The notes under the pieces: model-generated | Seen by the model: the letters and a program-made list of their open reading frames with translations, nothing else | Told to the model about the DNA's origin: nothing | The model's database searches: none | Part shown: positions 10,312 to 24,600 of the stretch, piece after piece | Position numbering within the stretch: position 1 is the first letter of the stretch | Layout of the letters: the number at the start of each line of letters is the position of its first letter | Assembly: GCA_946902875.1 (NCBI GenBank) | Contig: OX336353.1 | Location: 19,481,151 to 19,545,150, forward strand | Direction: 5' to 3' | Source: Nematopogon swammerdamellus | Taxonomy: Eukaryota > Arthropoda > Insecta > Lepidoptera > Adelidae | Length of the DNA: 64,000 nt | Program-made: the position numbers and the translations under genes

Positions 10312-10772
10312 CTGAAAGCAAACCATCAATGTGTGCGTTAGTTTTCGTGTATAAAAAAATATTTATAGGAGAAAATAAAATAAATTTAAAAATAGGAATT
10401 CTTTATTGCACACCAAAAAACATTACAAAAAAAACCGGCCAAGTGCGATTCGAACTCGCGCACCGAGGGTTCCTTATCGCCATGTCACGGTTAGCGCCAA
10501 TCACGCCCTCTATGGCGTGTTATTAAATGCTTCATATTAGTTAAATCACAGATTACTAGTTACTTCGTAACGTTATATTAGTTAAAATGCTTCATAATCT
10601 AATCGGTAGATGTCGCGCGCGCATACACTTTTTTGGTTTCTTCTATGGGAACCTCCGTGATTTTTTTACTTTTTCTTATTTTTACTATTTGTTGTTATAT
10701 CGGCCTTAATAACACATATTCTGTGAAAATTTCAACGGGCTACCTATTACGGTTCAAGAGATACAGCCCTCG

Positions 10773-10820
<48 letters not shown>

Positions 10821-13800
10821 GGGTGTAAGTTTTTTTTTATTTTATTGACAGCGCGACATATGGCGCCGAGCCACCCATAAGGTGTCTAACGACGCCCATG
10901 GACATTCGGTCGTATGCGGGGGTTGCGAATGCCATGCCGACCTGACAGGTGCCCATTCACGCCCCTCTTGAAGGACCTAGGTATAGGTTTAGTAATAGGC
11001 TTCCGTACGGAATACGGAAACGGGAAACCCAAAAAGGAACAATAGCGCGCGCAGGTGGACCTGATCACTATAGGTATGTGATTTTTTCCAGTCCACCTAT
11101 CGTGCGTACGAGCGTGTTCCACATTTTCTCGGTTCTGTGAATACAACTAAATTATTATGTTATCTTCAATTCTCACGATCAACTCTTTTGCTACTACCTA
11201 CTTACATTCAACTATATTAATCGAATCTCAAACATCCAAAGGTTGGCTGTAAGAAATCTCTGTAAGGGATAAGTCCGTCTTTGCATCATATGTAAATTTT
11301 CTAATGTACTTATTACTGTTGAATGTTTATTGGAGCAATAAAGTATTTTTTATCTACTCGTATCTATCCTGATGTAAGTAGGTATTATGTCAGTTCATAA
11401 AATCCTGTATATGCCGAACACTCAGCGTTTGACAGGTGAAAGACTTCCTGGCTCCTTCCTTGCTGCTTTGCCTCCTTTCGTGAACACTCGGCTCGAAACG
11501 AAACGTAACAAAAACGACATGCACCACCTCAACATTAGGTTAGGTTAGGTTAGGTCAGGTCAGGTTAATATAGAGAACATGCGTCGCGTAGCGACCCATC
11601 TTCTTTATATTAACCCTGCTTATTTTTTTTTTTAAACCACCTAAACATCACTCATCTCATCATACCACACTTTCCTTCGAGCCGAAGTCTGCCGAAAGGG
11701 ACTAAAGGAGTCAGGAAGGAGCCAGGAAGTCTTTCAGGTGGCGCACCGGAACACTCACCGAAACGAAAATGTAGTTCTTCGTGGTGCCGGCAGCCATAGA
11801 CAACGGCGAAGTTGATGTAGTCCGTCGCGACTACAGTTAGGGGAATCCCTATTGTATCTGCAATCATACGAGTATTAATAAATTAATTGTGATCTGATGA
11901 CTGATGATGAGTCACGTCACGATTGAAAGAACTAACAGTGTGACCGTTTTTGGTATTTTCGGTACTAAATTGGTATATTTGAGGCTCTGCAGAATGAAAA
12001 CAGTATTATTTTAGTACAATTCCAAATTTTAGTACTCGTATATTATTGGTATAATTATAATAATTTTAGTATTTTATCAGCATTTCGCCTCTCCGTATTT
12101 TTTTAAGCTGTTTAGTCTCGCATTAATTTTTACGTATCAACCTTTATCCTCGCCTTTATCTTTTTACTTGGCGAATGATTGTGAGAGTTTCAGGGTATTC
12201 CCCCGTAATCGTAAATACTACGCAATATACAATTAATTTGTTTTACGTGCATTTGTGACTTGTGGTTCGGCGCGAGAACGAACACTCACCAGAGATGCTA
12301 AAGTAAATGTCCATGGGCGTCGCTAGACACCTTATGGTTGGCTCGGCGTTACACGTCACGCTTACTAATAAAAAAAAATATTACCCCGTTCATTTGGAAT
12401 AAATGTTTTGATTGAAACGTGTGTTTTATTCTAAATATTCTTAAAATTAGACATAAAAAATTTATTAGATTTTTTATATAATACAATTTTTATTTTTTAA
12501 TTTTTTACTACCTGGTAGCACAATTTTTTGGTAAGTAAGTTACTAAATTTACTAAAGTTACTAAATTTTAAACTTTTACTTTAGAGTCATGCTGCAGTGA
12601 GAAGCCATTTTGCAGCACATACATACACAGCACGTATAGTAGTAGTCGGTGTTGTGCTGCAAGTGCTCTTGTAAATTACAGCACAACATCGACCACCACT
12701 TTAAGCAAAAATATTAGGACAAGACAACTAATAAAGCAGTAAGGGACGAAAACTCGCCTGCTGCATGTCGTCACCTGGTCGGTGCCAACGTGAGAAGTGA
12801 CTAGCCTGTTTATTTTATTTTACTGCACAATTTTGTCAGCCTCGGTAGCTCAGTGGTGCAGTACTCGGATGGGTGACCGCTCGACCGTTGGAGGCTGACC
12901 GTGGTTCGGATTCCACGTGGTAGGGTTTAACCCGCCCGGGTTCGTACCACCGCACTGAATGAAACGCCATTCGAAACGGCTAAGTATATAAATAGCATAG
13001 TTTGTTTTCCGTCCAGTTAAGTCTAATCGGCACGACCAAAGGGGGGATCACTGACATGGCACCTAGCTCACCCGGTGTTATGGGCTGACATCACGGATGT
13101 TGTAGGTGACGTAGCCAACCGTGTCAGATTCCATAAAAAACAATTTAATAAATTTACATAAGGATTTTGTGAACACCTGCAGAGCTTCTGGGAGTGGCTC
13201 TGTGGACTGTATTTCTGTGAAATATGTTTCTCGATGGGTCACATACCCATACACATTTAAACAGAATTAAAATTTAAAATAAAATTTATCATAATATTAC
13301 TATGTCCAACTAATCAAAGTCTTGCATTTTGGTATTAGGCATTCTACATATTGTATTGTATTGTATTGTTGTATTGTTTATTGATCATTCATATGGCAGT
13401 TATACTGCGCTCGAACTTGTCACAATTTGTTCTATCCGGTTCGATTACACCCACGAAGAAGAACCGACAAGAAACTTCGCAGGGTATTTTTAGGGTTCCG
13501 TAGTCAACAAGGAACCCTTATAGTTTCGCCATGTCCGTCCGTCTGTCCGTCCGTCTGTCTGTCCGCGGCTTAGCTCAGAGACCCTTAGTACTAGAAAGTT
13601 GTAAGTTGGTATGGGCATAGATATTAATAACGCCGACAAAGTGGTAAAATAAAAATTTTGAAATATTTTTTTTTGAGGGTCCCTCCCCTACACGTAAAGT
13701 GGGGATGAATTTTCTTTTTCACGTCTACCCCATCGTGTGGGGTGTGGTTGGATAGGTCTTTTGAAAATATTGCGGGTTTGTCAAAAGCATTTTTCGATTT

Positions 13801-16800
13801 AGGGATCCGTTTGCGAATTATTAAGCTTTTAAGTGCTAATTTTTGTTAGAGTCAAGTGTCCCCCCCCCCTGCCAGCTAAACGGTTGTTATTAGATATGTG
13901 AAAAAATTCACATCAATAGTATATATATCCAAGTTAAAAGGAAAACTATCACAGCTAAGTAGGCTGTACAGGTTGACGAGTAATAGTCGACCAACTTATA
14001 AAATGTACGGACGACAGCCATCATTTCACTGTTGAAGAACTTTTTCAAATTAACATTCATTTATTTCCCCTACAAAATTATAAAAATAATCAAATAATTT
14101 ATTTTGATAGGGATCCGCAACTACGGAACCCTACACTGCGCGTGGCCCGACACGCACTTGGCCGCTTTTTTTAAACATATTTTACAAGACTTTAGTGACT
14201 AGCCACATAATAACACCGCCCATAGTCTATCTAAAACACAGCTTGAGAGCAAGATTAACAATTTTGCTGAGAGTTCTGACTACAAAGACTTATTAATTAA
14301 GTGAATCAGGTGTAAAAAGCCTTTTTTCAAACTTTGATACGTAATTTGTATCAACATAACTATGTTAGTATATTAAACTACAATGTAGTATAATTGTATT
14401 GTCAAAAATAAAAAATAAAAATATATGAATATTTAAGATACTTGAAGTATCAAGTTGTCAATGGGTTAATAAAGTTTAGGTACTAATGGTACCTAGTCAA
14501 GAGTTAATATTGTTTGTAAAAAATACAATTGTCAAAAACCAAAAAATATTAATATTAATATATGTGTTTATATATAATAAAATATTATCATACTTGAAGT
14601 ATCAAGTTGTCAATATGGGTTAATATTTCATCCATTTATTTACACGTTCCTTTTTATATAAATTTTACATCTTTTTAACAATTAAAATCTAAAATTAATA
14701 TAAAAATAAACGGAGTTTCCACCACCGGCAGCGGGGCGAACCCAAGCTACCGATGGTCCGGCCCCAGGGAGAGAAACCTCCGGACGATGCGTGCAGTATC
14801 GAGCAGGGCTGCCTTCTGGATCTGGCCCTTGACCCAACCACTCAGCGAGAGCCTCTTAAGGTGATCGTCGAGGCTCTTCGCTATCAGCCCATGCACCGAT
14901 ACGACTATGGGCACAGCGATCGTCGAGTCGACGGGCCACATTTTGGTAACCTCGTGCTGCAGATCCAGATACTTTATCTATACATATAATAAAATCGTAG
15001 AGGTAAGAAAGTCTGTACATTGAATGTATTCGGAAAAAAACTAACCAGGGTGGCTTAAAATGAGATACTGAACATGTTAGAACAGTTTTTAAAATTTTTG
15101 TTTGTTTGTTTGTTTGTTTGTCTGTACGCGCATCACGCAAAAACCACTGAACGGAATTAGACGAAACTTTGTATAGTGGCAGTTTATATGCCGGGTTAAC
15201 ATAATACGTAAAAAAAATTAACAAAAATAAAAAAAAATTAACAATTATAAACATTAATGCGCGTTTAAAATCACGTAGTCCAAAGTAAAGGTAAAAACAA
15301 TTTTAAATGTCATGTTGACAACGGAGAACTGTCATCTCGACGTGAGCTGGCCGGTGACAAATTGTTTGTTAAATAAAAATAATAATTGAAAGTCGAAGTT
15401 ATGTCGCTGTCATTGGTGCAATAAAATTTATATATCTGTTGCCCGCGGCTTCGCTCGCGTGAAATTCGTATTTAAAAAAAAGAAAGTAAGTAACTAAAGG
15501 CGGGCCCGAAGGCGGATCTGCGCTCACGTAAACGATATTCTTTCACGATGAAAGTAACTAAGGGCGAGGCGAAAGGCGGAGCTGATTTCAGGAAGAAGAA
15601 AAACATTCTTGAAGAAAATAAGTAACTAAGAACGAGGCCGAAGGCCGAGCTCTATTCTGGAAGACCATAAACCTTCTCGAAGAAAGTAAGTAACTATGGG
15701 CGAGGCCGCAGGCCGAGCTGCGTTCAGGAAGAAGCTAAACCATCTTGAAGAAAGTAAGTAACTAAGGCGAGGCCGAAGGCCGAGCTACGTTCGGATAATT
15801 GAAAAACCATCTCGAAAAAAGCAAGTAACTAAGGGCGAGGCCGAAGGCCGAGCTGCGTTCAGGAAGAAGCTAAACCATCTTGAAGAAAGTAAGCAACTAA
15901 GGCGAGGCCGAAGGCCGAGCTACGTTCTGACAAATGATAAACCATCTCGAAGAAAGCAAGTAACTAAAGGCGAGGCCGAAGGCCGAGCTGCGTTCAGGAA
16001 GAAGCTAAACCATCTCGAATAAAGTTAATTAATATTAAGATTGAGTTAATTTAATTTAAATTTTATTATAAAGTCCACGCTTCTAACGGCAAATATACCG
16101 TGCATCCTAGAACCTCGCGGTTATTCCCGGCTGGATGGCAAGAGGCCCGATGCTAGAGACCTTAGTGCCATGGACTAAGGGTAGTTCTTTGATGTGGGAC
16201 GCCACTTTTGTTCTCACATTGGCTCCAAGTCACGTTAGGACATCTTCAAGAGCGGCTGGCGCGGCCGAGGCTGGGTCGGAGAGCCTCCAACGCAGCAAAT
16301 ATAGAAATATAATTCAAGATTTCGAATTTGTTGCTTTTGCGGTTGAAACCCTCGGTCCGTGGAGCAGTGAAGCCAAAAGAGGCTTGAGCTGGTTGACGCA
16401 ACTGGTGTCCCGTCATCAAGGGCTTATGTACTTCATTCAAAGGGTAAGCCTTGCCATCCAGCGGGGTAATGCCGCAAGTGCTCTAAGAACATTTGAAAAT
16501 GCCCGTTTTGATAGTTATTTTAATGTTTGTTAGGTAGGTTTAATTCTTTGGTTATTAATATTACTTTTTTATTTATATGAAATAAATAGATTGAGTAAAC
16601 GATATTATATTCTATCGAAGAAAGGAAGTCTTTAAGGGCGAGGCCCGAAGGCGGAAGAGGGTTTTTGGTTTACCTGAACGCAGCTCGGCCTTCGGCCTCG
16701 CACTTAGTTCCTTCCTTTCTTCCAGAAGGTTTGTCGTCTTCTTGAACGCAGCTCAACCTTCGGCCTCGCCCTTACTTACTTCCTTTATTTGAAAAAGGTT

Positions 16801-18635
16801 TATCGTTTACCTGAAAGCAGCTCGGCCTTCGGCCTCGCCCTTAGTTAGTTACTTTCTTTGAGAAGGTTTATCGCTTACCTGAACGCAGCTCGGCCTTCGG
16901 CCTCGCCCTTAGTTACTTACATTCTTCTTTGGAATACGAATTTCACGCGAGCGGAGCCGCGGGCTCAGCTAGTGGGTTAATATAATTATTGAGGTACAAA
17001 TGGTACCTAGTCAAGTATTAACTAATTATGCAGTCAGAAACTCAAGATATGACTTTATCAGCTAAGGCCTCCTTTACACTGTAGTAGTCTTTCTTTGCAA
17101 GGGTAGATTTTAAGTGTTTCTTAAACAAAGGATCATTAAGATTTTTTACCTCTTCGGGTATTTTATTATATACTCTAATACTTTTACAAACAAAACTTTT
17201 AGACATTTTAGATGATCTGTGCTTCGTAATTTGAATATTATTTTTACTCCTAGTGTCATGCTGGTGAATATCGGAATGAAGAGTAGCGTTCTGCATATAC
17301 TTCCTAGCATAGCAGATATTTTGTTAAATATAAACACTGGGTAATGTCATGATTCCTACTATATGAAATACATTTCTACAAGAGTCCCTGGCTTTCATAC
17401 TGAGTACACAACGCAATGCTCTTTTTTGGAGAACAAATATTCTGCTAGATTCCGCTGCATTTCCCCAAAATAATAGTCCGTAAGACATAAGACTATCGAA
17501 GTAAACAGTTTTAGCAGCTTGCATACCACATAGTTCTTTGATTTTTTTAATGGCATAACAAGCTGCACTTAGCTTACCAGCAAGCGCATCTATGTGAGGT
17601 TTCCAAGTTAAGGTGCGGTCAAATATTACACCTAAAAAGGTTATTTCTTTGGATATGTTCAATGTGAGTTCTTCTGCAGTTTTGGCAATTTCTTGGTTAA
17701 CAATACGTCTGTGAGTTCCAAGTGCAAAGTGCATAACATTTGTTTTATTTACATTGAGCAAAAGGTTATTAGAGTCAAACATTCTATGTCATTATTAGAG
17801 TCAAACATAATATTATGTACATTCACTGATAGCGGTTTCTGAATCATACTGACTGGCATCGCGCGGCTCTGTGAAGTTATACCTACATTTCAGAAACCAG
17901 AACATGCCGTTTGTTACAACGGTAGTTAGTCATTGACTACTGTAGTTAGTGCAAATGTAATGAAATAAAAGTCCATGCTATCCAGTTCAGTGTAGCCAAC
18001 TCGACCAAAGCGAGCACTGTCATGACATCTAGTACCAATATAGGAACGTGGTAAGAGACCGTTCACATACCACGTGGACACTTTTTGGGTAATTTGACCC
18101 CCCTTCCCCCCCCCCCCCCCCCCCCCCCCCCAGTCCACACGTGGAAAATGCAGTTTTTTCCCCTGTACTTGCGACGCAAAATGCGACATTTTCGAAGAAA
18201 AATGAACTTCAAGAAGAGGCAGGTAGCTGAATGGATGAAGAACTTTCGGGATTTTCCCGCAATATAAACCATAGTATAAAATGCTTACCTTAAGATGGCG
18301 CCATACAAATAGTTCAGACATTTGAAGCAATCTTTAGGTGAACGGATTATGTAAAGGGGAGTTGCTAGGATGAATATTGTCTCAACGTGTTAGTGTTGCC
18401 ATAACAAAATTTTACTTTTTCACAGAATTGCATGAATTAATGATTTTTCTTATTGCACACACACAAAATATACAGTATAGATAACATTTCAAAGCCGTAA
18501 AGTACGTTTACGAACCGCAGCTGCGCTTGCGGCGCTCCTGATGAGATCTGGAATATTTGTGAAATAAATAAGTATTTGTAATATAAATACTTCTTTTTAA
18601 CCCCCAACGAAAAAAACGGAGGGGTGTTATAAGTT

Positions 18636-18672
<37 letters not shown>

Positions 18673-21600
18673 TGTCTGTGGCATCGTAGCTCCCAAACGG
18701 ATGGACCGATTTCGATGCGGTTTTTTTTATTAGGAAGCTTGTTTAATCGGGATGGTTCTTAGCTATGTCTGTAATCAAGTAATAAAAAAATTTATTATGT
18801 TAAAAAGTGGACCGATTTTCATGCGGTTTTTATAAAAAGCTTGAAATAAAAGTTAAATTACAAATTTAAAAAACCCCCGACCCTTAAAAAAGCAAAAATA
18901 ATTTCCGTTTATTTACTTAAAGGAGTCGGGGGACCGCTAAGTAAATAAAATATAAAAACTCAGAGCAGCGCGGGAATTTACTTAGCGGTCTCCCGACTCC
19001 TTTAAGTAAGTAAACGGAAATTATTTTTGCATTTTTAAGGGTCGGGTTTTTTTTTAATTTGTGCCAGTAGGAAACCACACTCAGGCGAGCGACCGGCTAG
19101 CTCGCGGCATCGTGTGTTTTTAACCCCCGACGAAAAAAACGGAGGGGTGTTATATATAAGTTTGACGTGTGAGGGTGAGGGTGTGTGTGTGTGTGTGTGT
19201 GTGTGTTTGTGGCATCGTAGCTCCCAAACGGATTGACCGATTTGAATGAGTTTTTTTTTATTAGGAAGCTTGTTTAATCGAGATGATTCTTAGCTATGTT
19301 TGTAATAAAGTAATCAAGTAATTAAGTAATAAAAAAATTAATTATCTTAAAAAGTGGACCGATTTTCATGCGGTTTTTTTTTAAACTCAAACGTTCACGT
19401 GGACTGTCCATGCACCCCCTCCCCTCACCCCTGTGGACAATCGTGGACATTTGCCGAACCCCTTCCCCCCCCCGCCCCCCCCCCCCCCCCTTGACCATTC
19501 CTTGCATATTTATTATTAGTATATAATATATTGCTTTTTTTTTCTCTTCCGATTCGTTATTTTCTATTACGGAGCTATTTATTTATTTAATCAAGTAATT
19601 AAGTAGTCAAAACAATTAATAAAGATCTAAAACTAATAACTAAAACTAACCTAAAACATAACTTACCTATTTAGCAAAAGAAAAATTAACAAGAACCTAT
19701 AAATAAAAAAAATCTTCTTCTAGTTCGGCCGAGGCAGCCATTGTAATTTGATTAATTTTAATTTAAGCCAAATAAATATCCAGTTGCTAATTATTGTAAA
19801 TTAAAATTAATAAAGCTAATAAATCTTGACTTTGGTCACAGTTTCGCGTATTTAACCAGTTACGTATGTTATTTTTAAATGTACCGTGTGGGGCCGGTAC
19901 TTAAAAAGAATAGCCCAACTGCATCTCTCCCCGTGCATGTCGTAAGAGGCGACTAAGGGATAAGGACAAGATACTGCGCTAAAGGGCGATAGGCTAGCCA
20001 CTTCTCACCTTGGCGCAGTCCTTCCACCTAGTCATGCAGCAGGTGGGTTCTTCGTGCCTTACTTGCTGCTTGATAGTTGTCTTGTCCGTATACTGTGCTA
20101 AACGTGGTCGTCGGTGTTGTGCTGTAATTTACCAGAGTCCTTATAGCACAACACCGATTACTCTGCTTACCCTGATTGTCGGGATACAGCGTGTGTTATG
20201 TATGTATGTATGTATGTATGTATTTTTAAATTTTACACACAATAAATAAATTTTCAATCGTTTTGACGTTTCGCCAAGCAAGTGTAATTTTATTCTTAAC
20301 TAGCTGAGCCCGCGGCTCCGCTCGCGTGAAATTCGTATTCCAAAGAAGAATGTAAGTAACTAAGGGCGAGGCCGAAGGCCGAGCTGCGTTCAGGTAAGCG
20401 ATAAACCTTCTCAAAGAAAGTAACTAACTAAGGGCGAGGCCGAAGGCCGAGCTGCTTTCAGGTAAACGATAAACCTTTTTCAAATAAAGGAAGTAAGTAA
20501 GGGCGAGGCCGAAGGTTGAGCTGCGTTCAGGAAGACGACAAACCTTCTGGAAGAAAGGAAGGAACTAAGTGCGAGGCCGAAGGCCGAGCTGCGTTCAGGT
20601 AAACCAAAAACCCTCTTCCGCCTTCGGGCCTCGCCCTTAAAGACTTCCTTTCTTCGATAGAATATAATATCGTTTACTCAATCTATTTATTTCATATAAA
20701 TAAAAAAGTAATATTAATAACCAAAGAATTAAACCTACCTAACAAACATTAAAATAACTATCAAAACGGGCATTTTCAAATGTTCTTAGAGCACTTGCGG
20801 CATTACCCCGCTGGATGGCAAGGCTTACCCTTTGAATGAAGTACATAAGCCCTTGATGACGGGACACCAGTTGCGTCAACCAGCTCAAGCCTCTTTTGGC
20901 TTCACTGCTCCACGGACCGAGGGTTTCAACCGCAAACGCAACAAATTCGAAATCTTGAATTATATTTCTATATTTGCTGCGTTGGAGGCTCTCCGACCCA
21001 GCCTCGGCCGCGCCAGCCGCTCTTGAAGATGTCCTAACGTGACTTGGAGCCAATGTGAGAACAAAAGTGGCGTCCCACATCAAAGAACTACCCTTAGTCC
21101 ATGGCACTAAGGTCTCTAGCATCGGGCCTCTTGCCATCCAGCCGGGAATAACCGCGAGGTTCTAGGATGCACGGTATATTTGCCGTTAGAAGCGTGGACT
21201 TTATAATAAAATTTAAATTAAATTAACTCAATCTTAATATTAATTAACTTTATTCGAGATGGTTTAGCTTCTTCCTGAACGCAGCTCGGCCTTCGGCCTC
21301 GCCTTTAGTTACTTGCTTTCTTCGAGATGGTTTATCATTTGTCAGAACGTAGCTCGGCCTTCGGCCTCGCCTTAGTTGCTTACTTTCTTCAAGATGGTTT
21401 AGCTTCTTCCTGAACGCAGCTCGGCCTTCGGCCTCGCCCTTAGTTACTTGCTTTCTTCGAGATGGTTTTTCAATTATCCGAACGTAGCTCGGCCTTCGGC
21501 CTCGCCTTAGTTACTTACTTTCTTCAAGATGGTTTAGCTTCTTCCTGAACGCAGCTCGGCCTGCGGCCTCGCCCATAGTTACTTACTTTCTTCGAGAAGG

Positions 21601-24600
21601 TTTATGGTCTTCCAGAATAGAGCTCGGCCTTCGGCCTCGTTCTTAGTTACTTATTTTCTTCAAGAATGTTTTTCTTCTTCCTGAAATCAGCTCCGCCTTT
21701 CGCCTCGCCCTTAGTTACTTTCATCGAGAAAGAATATCGTTTACGTGAGCGCAGATCCGCCTTCGGGCCCGCCTTTAGTTACTTACTTTCTTTTTTTTAA
21801 ATACGAATTTCACGCGAGCGAAGCCGCGGGCAACAGATATATAAATTTTATTGCACCAATGACAGCGACATAACTTCGACTTTCAATTATTATTTTTATT
21901 TAACAAACAATTTGTCACCGGCCAGCTCACGTCGAGATGACAGTTCTCCGTTGTCAACATGACATTTAAAATTGTTTTTACCTTTACTTTGGACTACGTG
22001 ATTTTAAACGCGCATTAATGTTTATAATTGTTAATTTTTTTTTATTTTTGTTAATTTTTTTTACGTATTATGTTAACCCGGCATATAAACTGCCACTATA
22101 CAAAGTTTCGTCTAATTCCGTTCAGTGGTTTTTGCGTGATGCGCGTACAGACAAACAAACAAACAAACAAACAAACAAAAATTTTAAAAACTGTTCTAAC
22201 ATGTTCAGTATCTCATTTTAAGCCACCCTGGTTAGTTTTTTTCCGAATACATTCAATGTACAGACTTTCTTACCTCTACGATTTTATTATATGTATAGAT
22301 GACGCATCGTCATGTTTGGCCGGCATTTTTTAATCTTTAATAGCACCTAATCAGTGATAAGACCACCGGATATTCACCTGTTGTTCTACATTAATGCTGT
22401 GTACAAAGTCCTTCGTTTATTAACCGACTTCAAAAAAGGAGGAGGTTCTCAATTCGACTGTATTTTTTTTTTCTAACCCCTGTATTTTTTTTTCTAGTCC
22501 CAACGTCAACTCAACGTCAAGTGGGAACCAGGGAGTATTCCAGCCAGTTTATGACTACCCAGGGAAAAATAAGAAAAAAAATCGAACGTATTTGTTTTTA
22601 TGATATGGGCATTTTTTTTTAAAAGTTGAAAATTGACATCTCGTACAATATTTTTAGGTACTACGACTACAAATTTGCAAATATAATTGTTAATTTTTTT
22701 TATTGGTAGCCTAAATAACTCTGCTATTGATCAGTACCCCAAATAAAACCAAAATGCCCATAGTTTTATCACAAAAAAATATTAAGTAAAATTTTCAACG
22801 TTTTTCAAAAAATGCTCATATCATAAAAAATAAATTACTCGGATTTTTTTTTCCCTGGGTAGTCATAAACTGGCCTACTCCCTGGTTTCCGCTTGATGTT
22901 GAGTTTTGGGACACGTTGGTTGTATATAGATCTAGGCACTTAGCTTTTTTGGTCCAATAATTTGTTTTAAACAAGAAAAAAGTGACTCACAAGAGTATTA
23001 GTTTTAAGTGAAACAATATTGTCGTTAATAAATATTTGATTATTTTGACAAAAAATTCTAAATTGTCGAATTAATCTGCCATTGTTATAGAAAATTAGCC
23101 ACTTCATATAAGCCGAAATCTAAGACTAAATGAAAGTGCATTGCTAAATTTAAGCGCAGCCATAAATCACAATTTTTTTTTGTAATTACTGTGGTTGTTA
23201 CACATTTTTAGAAAATTTATATATAAATAAAATAAGAAAATTATAGCTCGGAGACGACCGTGAGTAAAGCCGTGTTTTTTTTAAATAATATCTATTATCA
23301 AAAAAATTATGCACAATCTTAAAAAAGGCTCTCATTTATTGTGTTGTACAGAAAAAGTTTTAAGCCGTTCAGGAGTTATCTACAGTAGAGGCTGTCACAG
23401 ACAGACGGACAGACAGACAGATAGACACCTGACCGATTTTATAAGAATCCCTGCCAGCATCACTAGTCACAGAACCCTAAAACTCTTACCAATATTAGAA
23501 GGTGCAATATCGAAGATAGCAGTCCGCTGATCATCCATGGTGGAGTTGACATGAAGCACAAACTCAATATCGCCCAACACGTAGTGGTGTTGGATCTCGA
23601 TCAGGTCGCCACGCCTCTGAAGCACCTTGTACGCGCACTGACCCTGGTTCTCGTACCAGACGGGAAACCGCTCCATCTCGTACCATGTTCCTAGGAACTG
23701 GAACACAATATTTTAATTGTTAGTTGCAACGTTTTTTTTATACTAAGCGCGACATGTGGCACCGGGCCACCCATAAGGTGTCTAGCGACGCCCATGGACA
23801 TTGGGTCGCATGCGGGGGCTGCGAATGCCATGCTGGCCTGACAGGTGCCCATTCACGCCTCTCTTGAAGGACCCGTGACTATACTTGGGAGGAAATATGT
23901 GTGCAGGGAGAACGTTCCAGAGTTTACCGGTTCTGTGGAGGAATCGAGGGAGGAAGGATCTGCAGAACGTGACGTTAATTTCAAAATGTTTTGGTTTTCC
24001 TTGCCATCGAAGCTGTCTCCATCAGCACCTGAACTGAACACCCTTTTTTGCGGACATTGGGCTTTTGAGGAAACATCGTTTCTCAAAATCGTTCCTCTGT
24101 CGCGACGCTAGGATGCAAAATGTTTACCTAAGTCAGAAATTGTCTAACGAAGAGTGTTTTTCTCGGAATTTTCAAGATCATAGTCTTTAATCGTGATTGA
24201 AATATATTTTAAATATATATATTTTTTTTATTTTTATTAATAAAAATATATATATATATTTTCCACTGATGACGACGAAAGACACGTCGAAATATTTGAA
24301 AATTGTGTAATTTTTTTAAATAATTATATTATGTAAATAATAAAAAATAAAAGTCTTTAATCGTGGTATTAACAAGTTGAATAGCGCTTCATAGTCCGTA
24401 AATCTGTTGGTATGGTGTCTCAAAGAGTGTGATTTCGCGAGCTGAGGTGGATTTGACTGTGTCCGGTAACTCTGGTCCCTCGGTGCAGCCGGTGGTTCGA
24501 GGTTCCATAAAAAAGGTAGGTTCTGTCACTGTCACACTCATGAATGACCACCCGAATGTTGAGCGTGGCGTTCATACAATCCGATTCCCGCCGGCTTCCC

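Noticed and set aside
18063..18330. Frames with polyproline or polyglycine
   Set aside because: Encoded by a poly-C tract inside a repeat.
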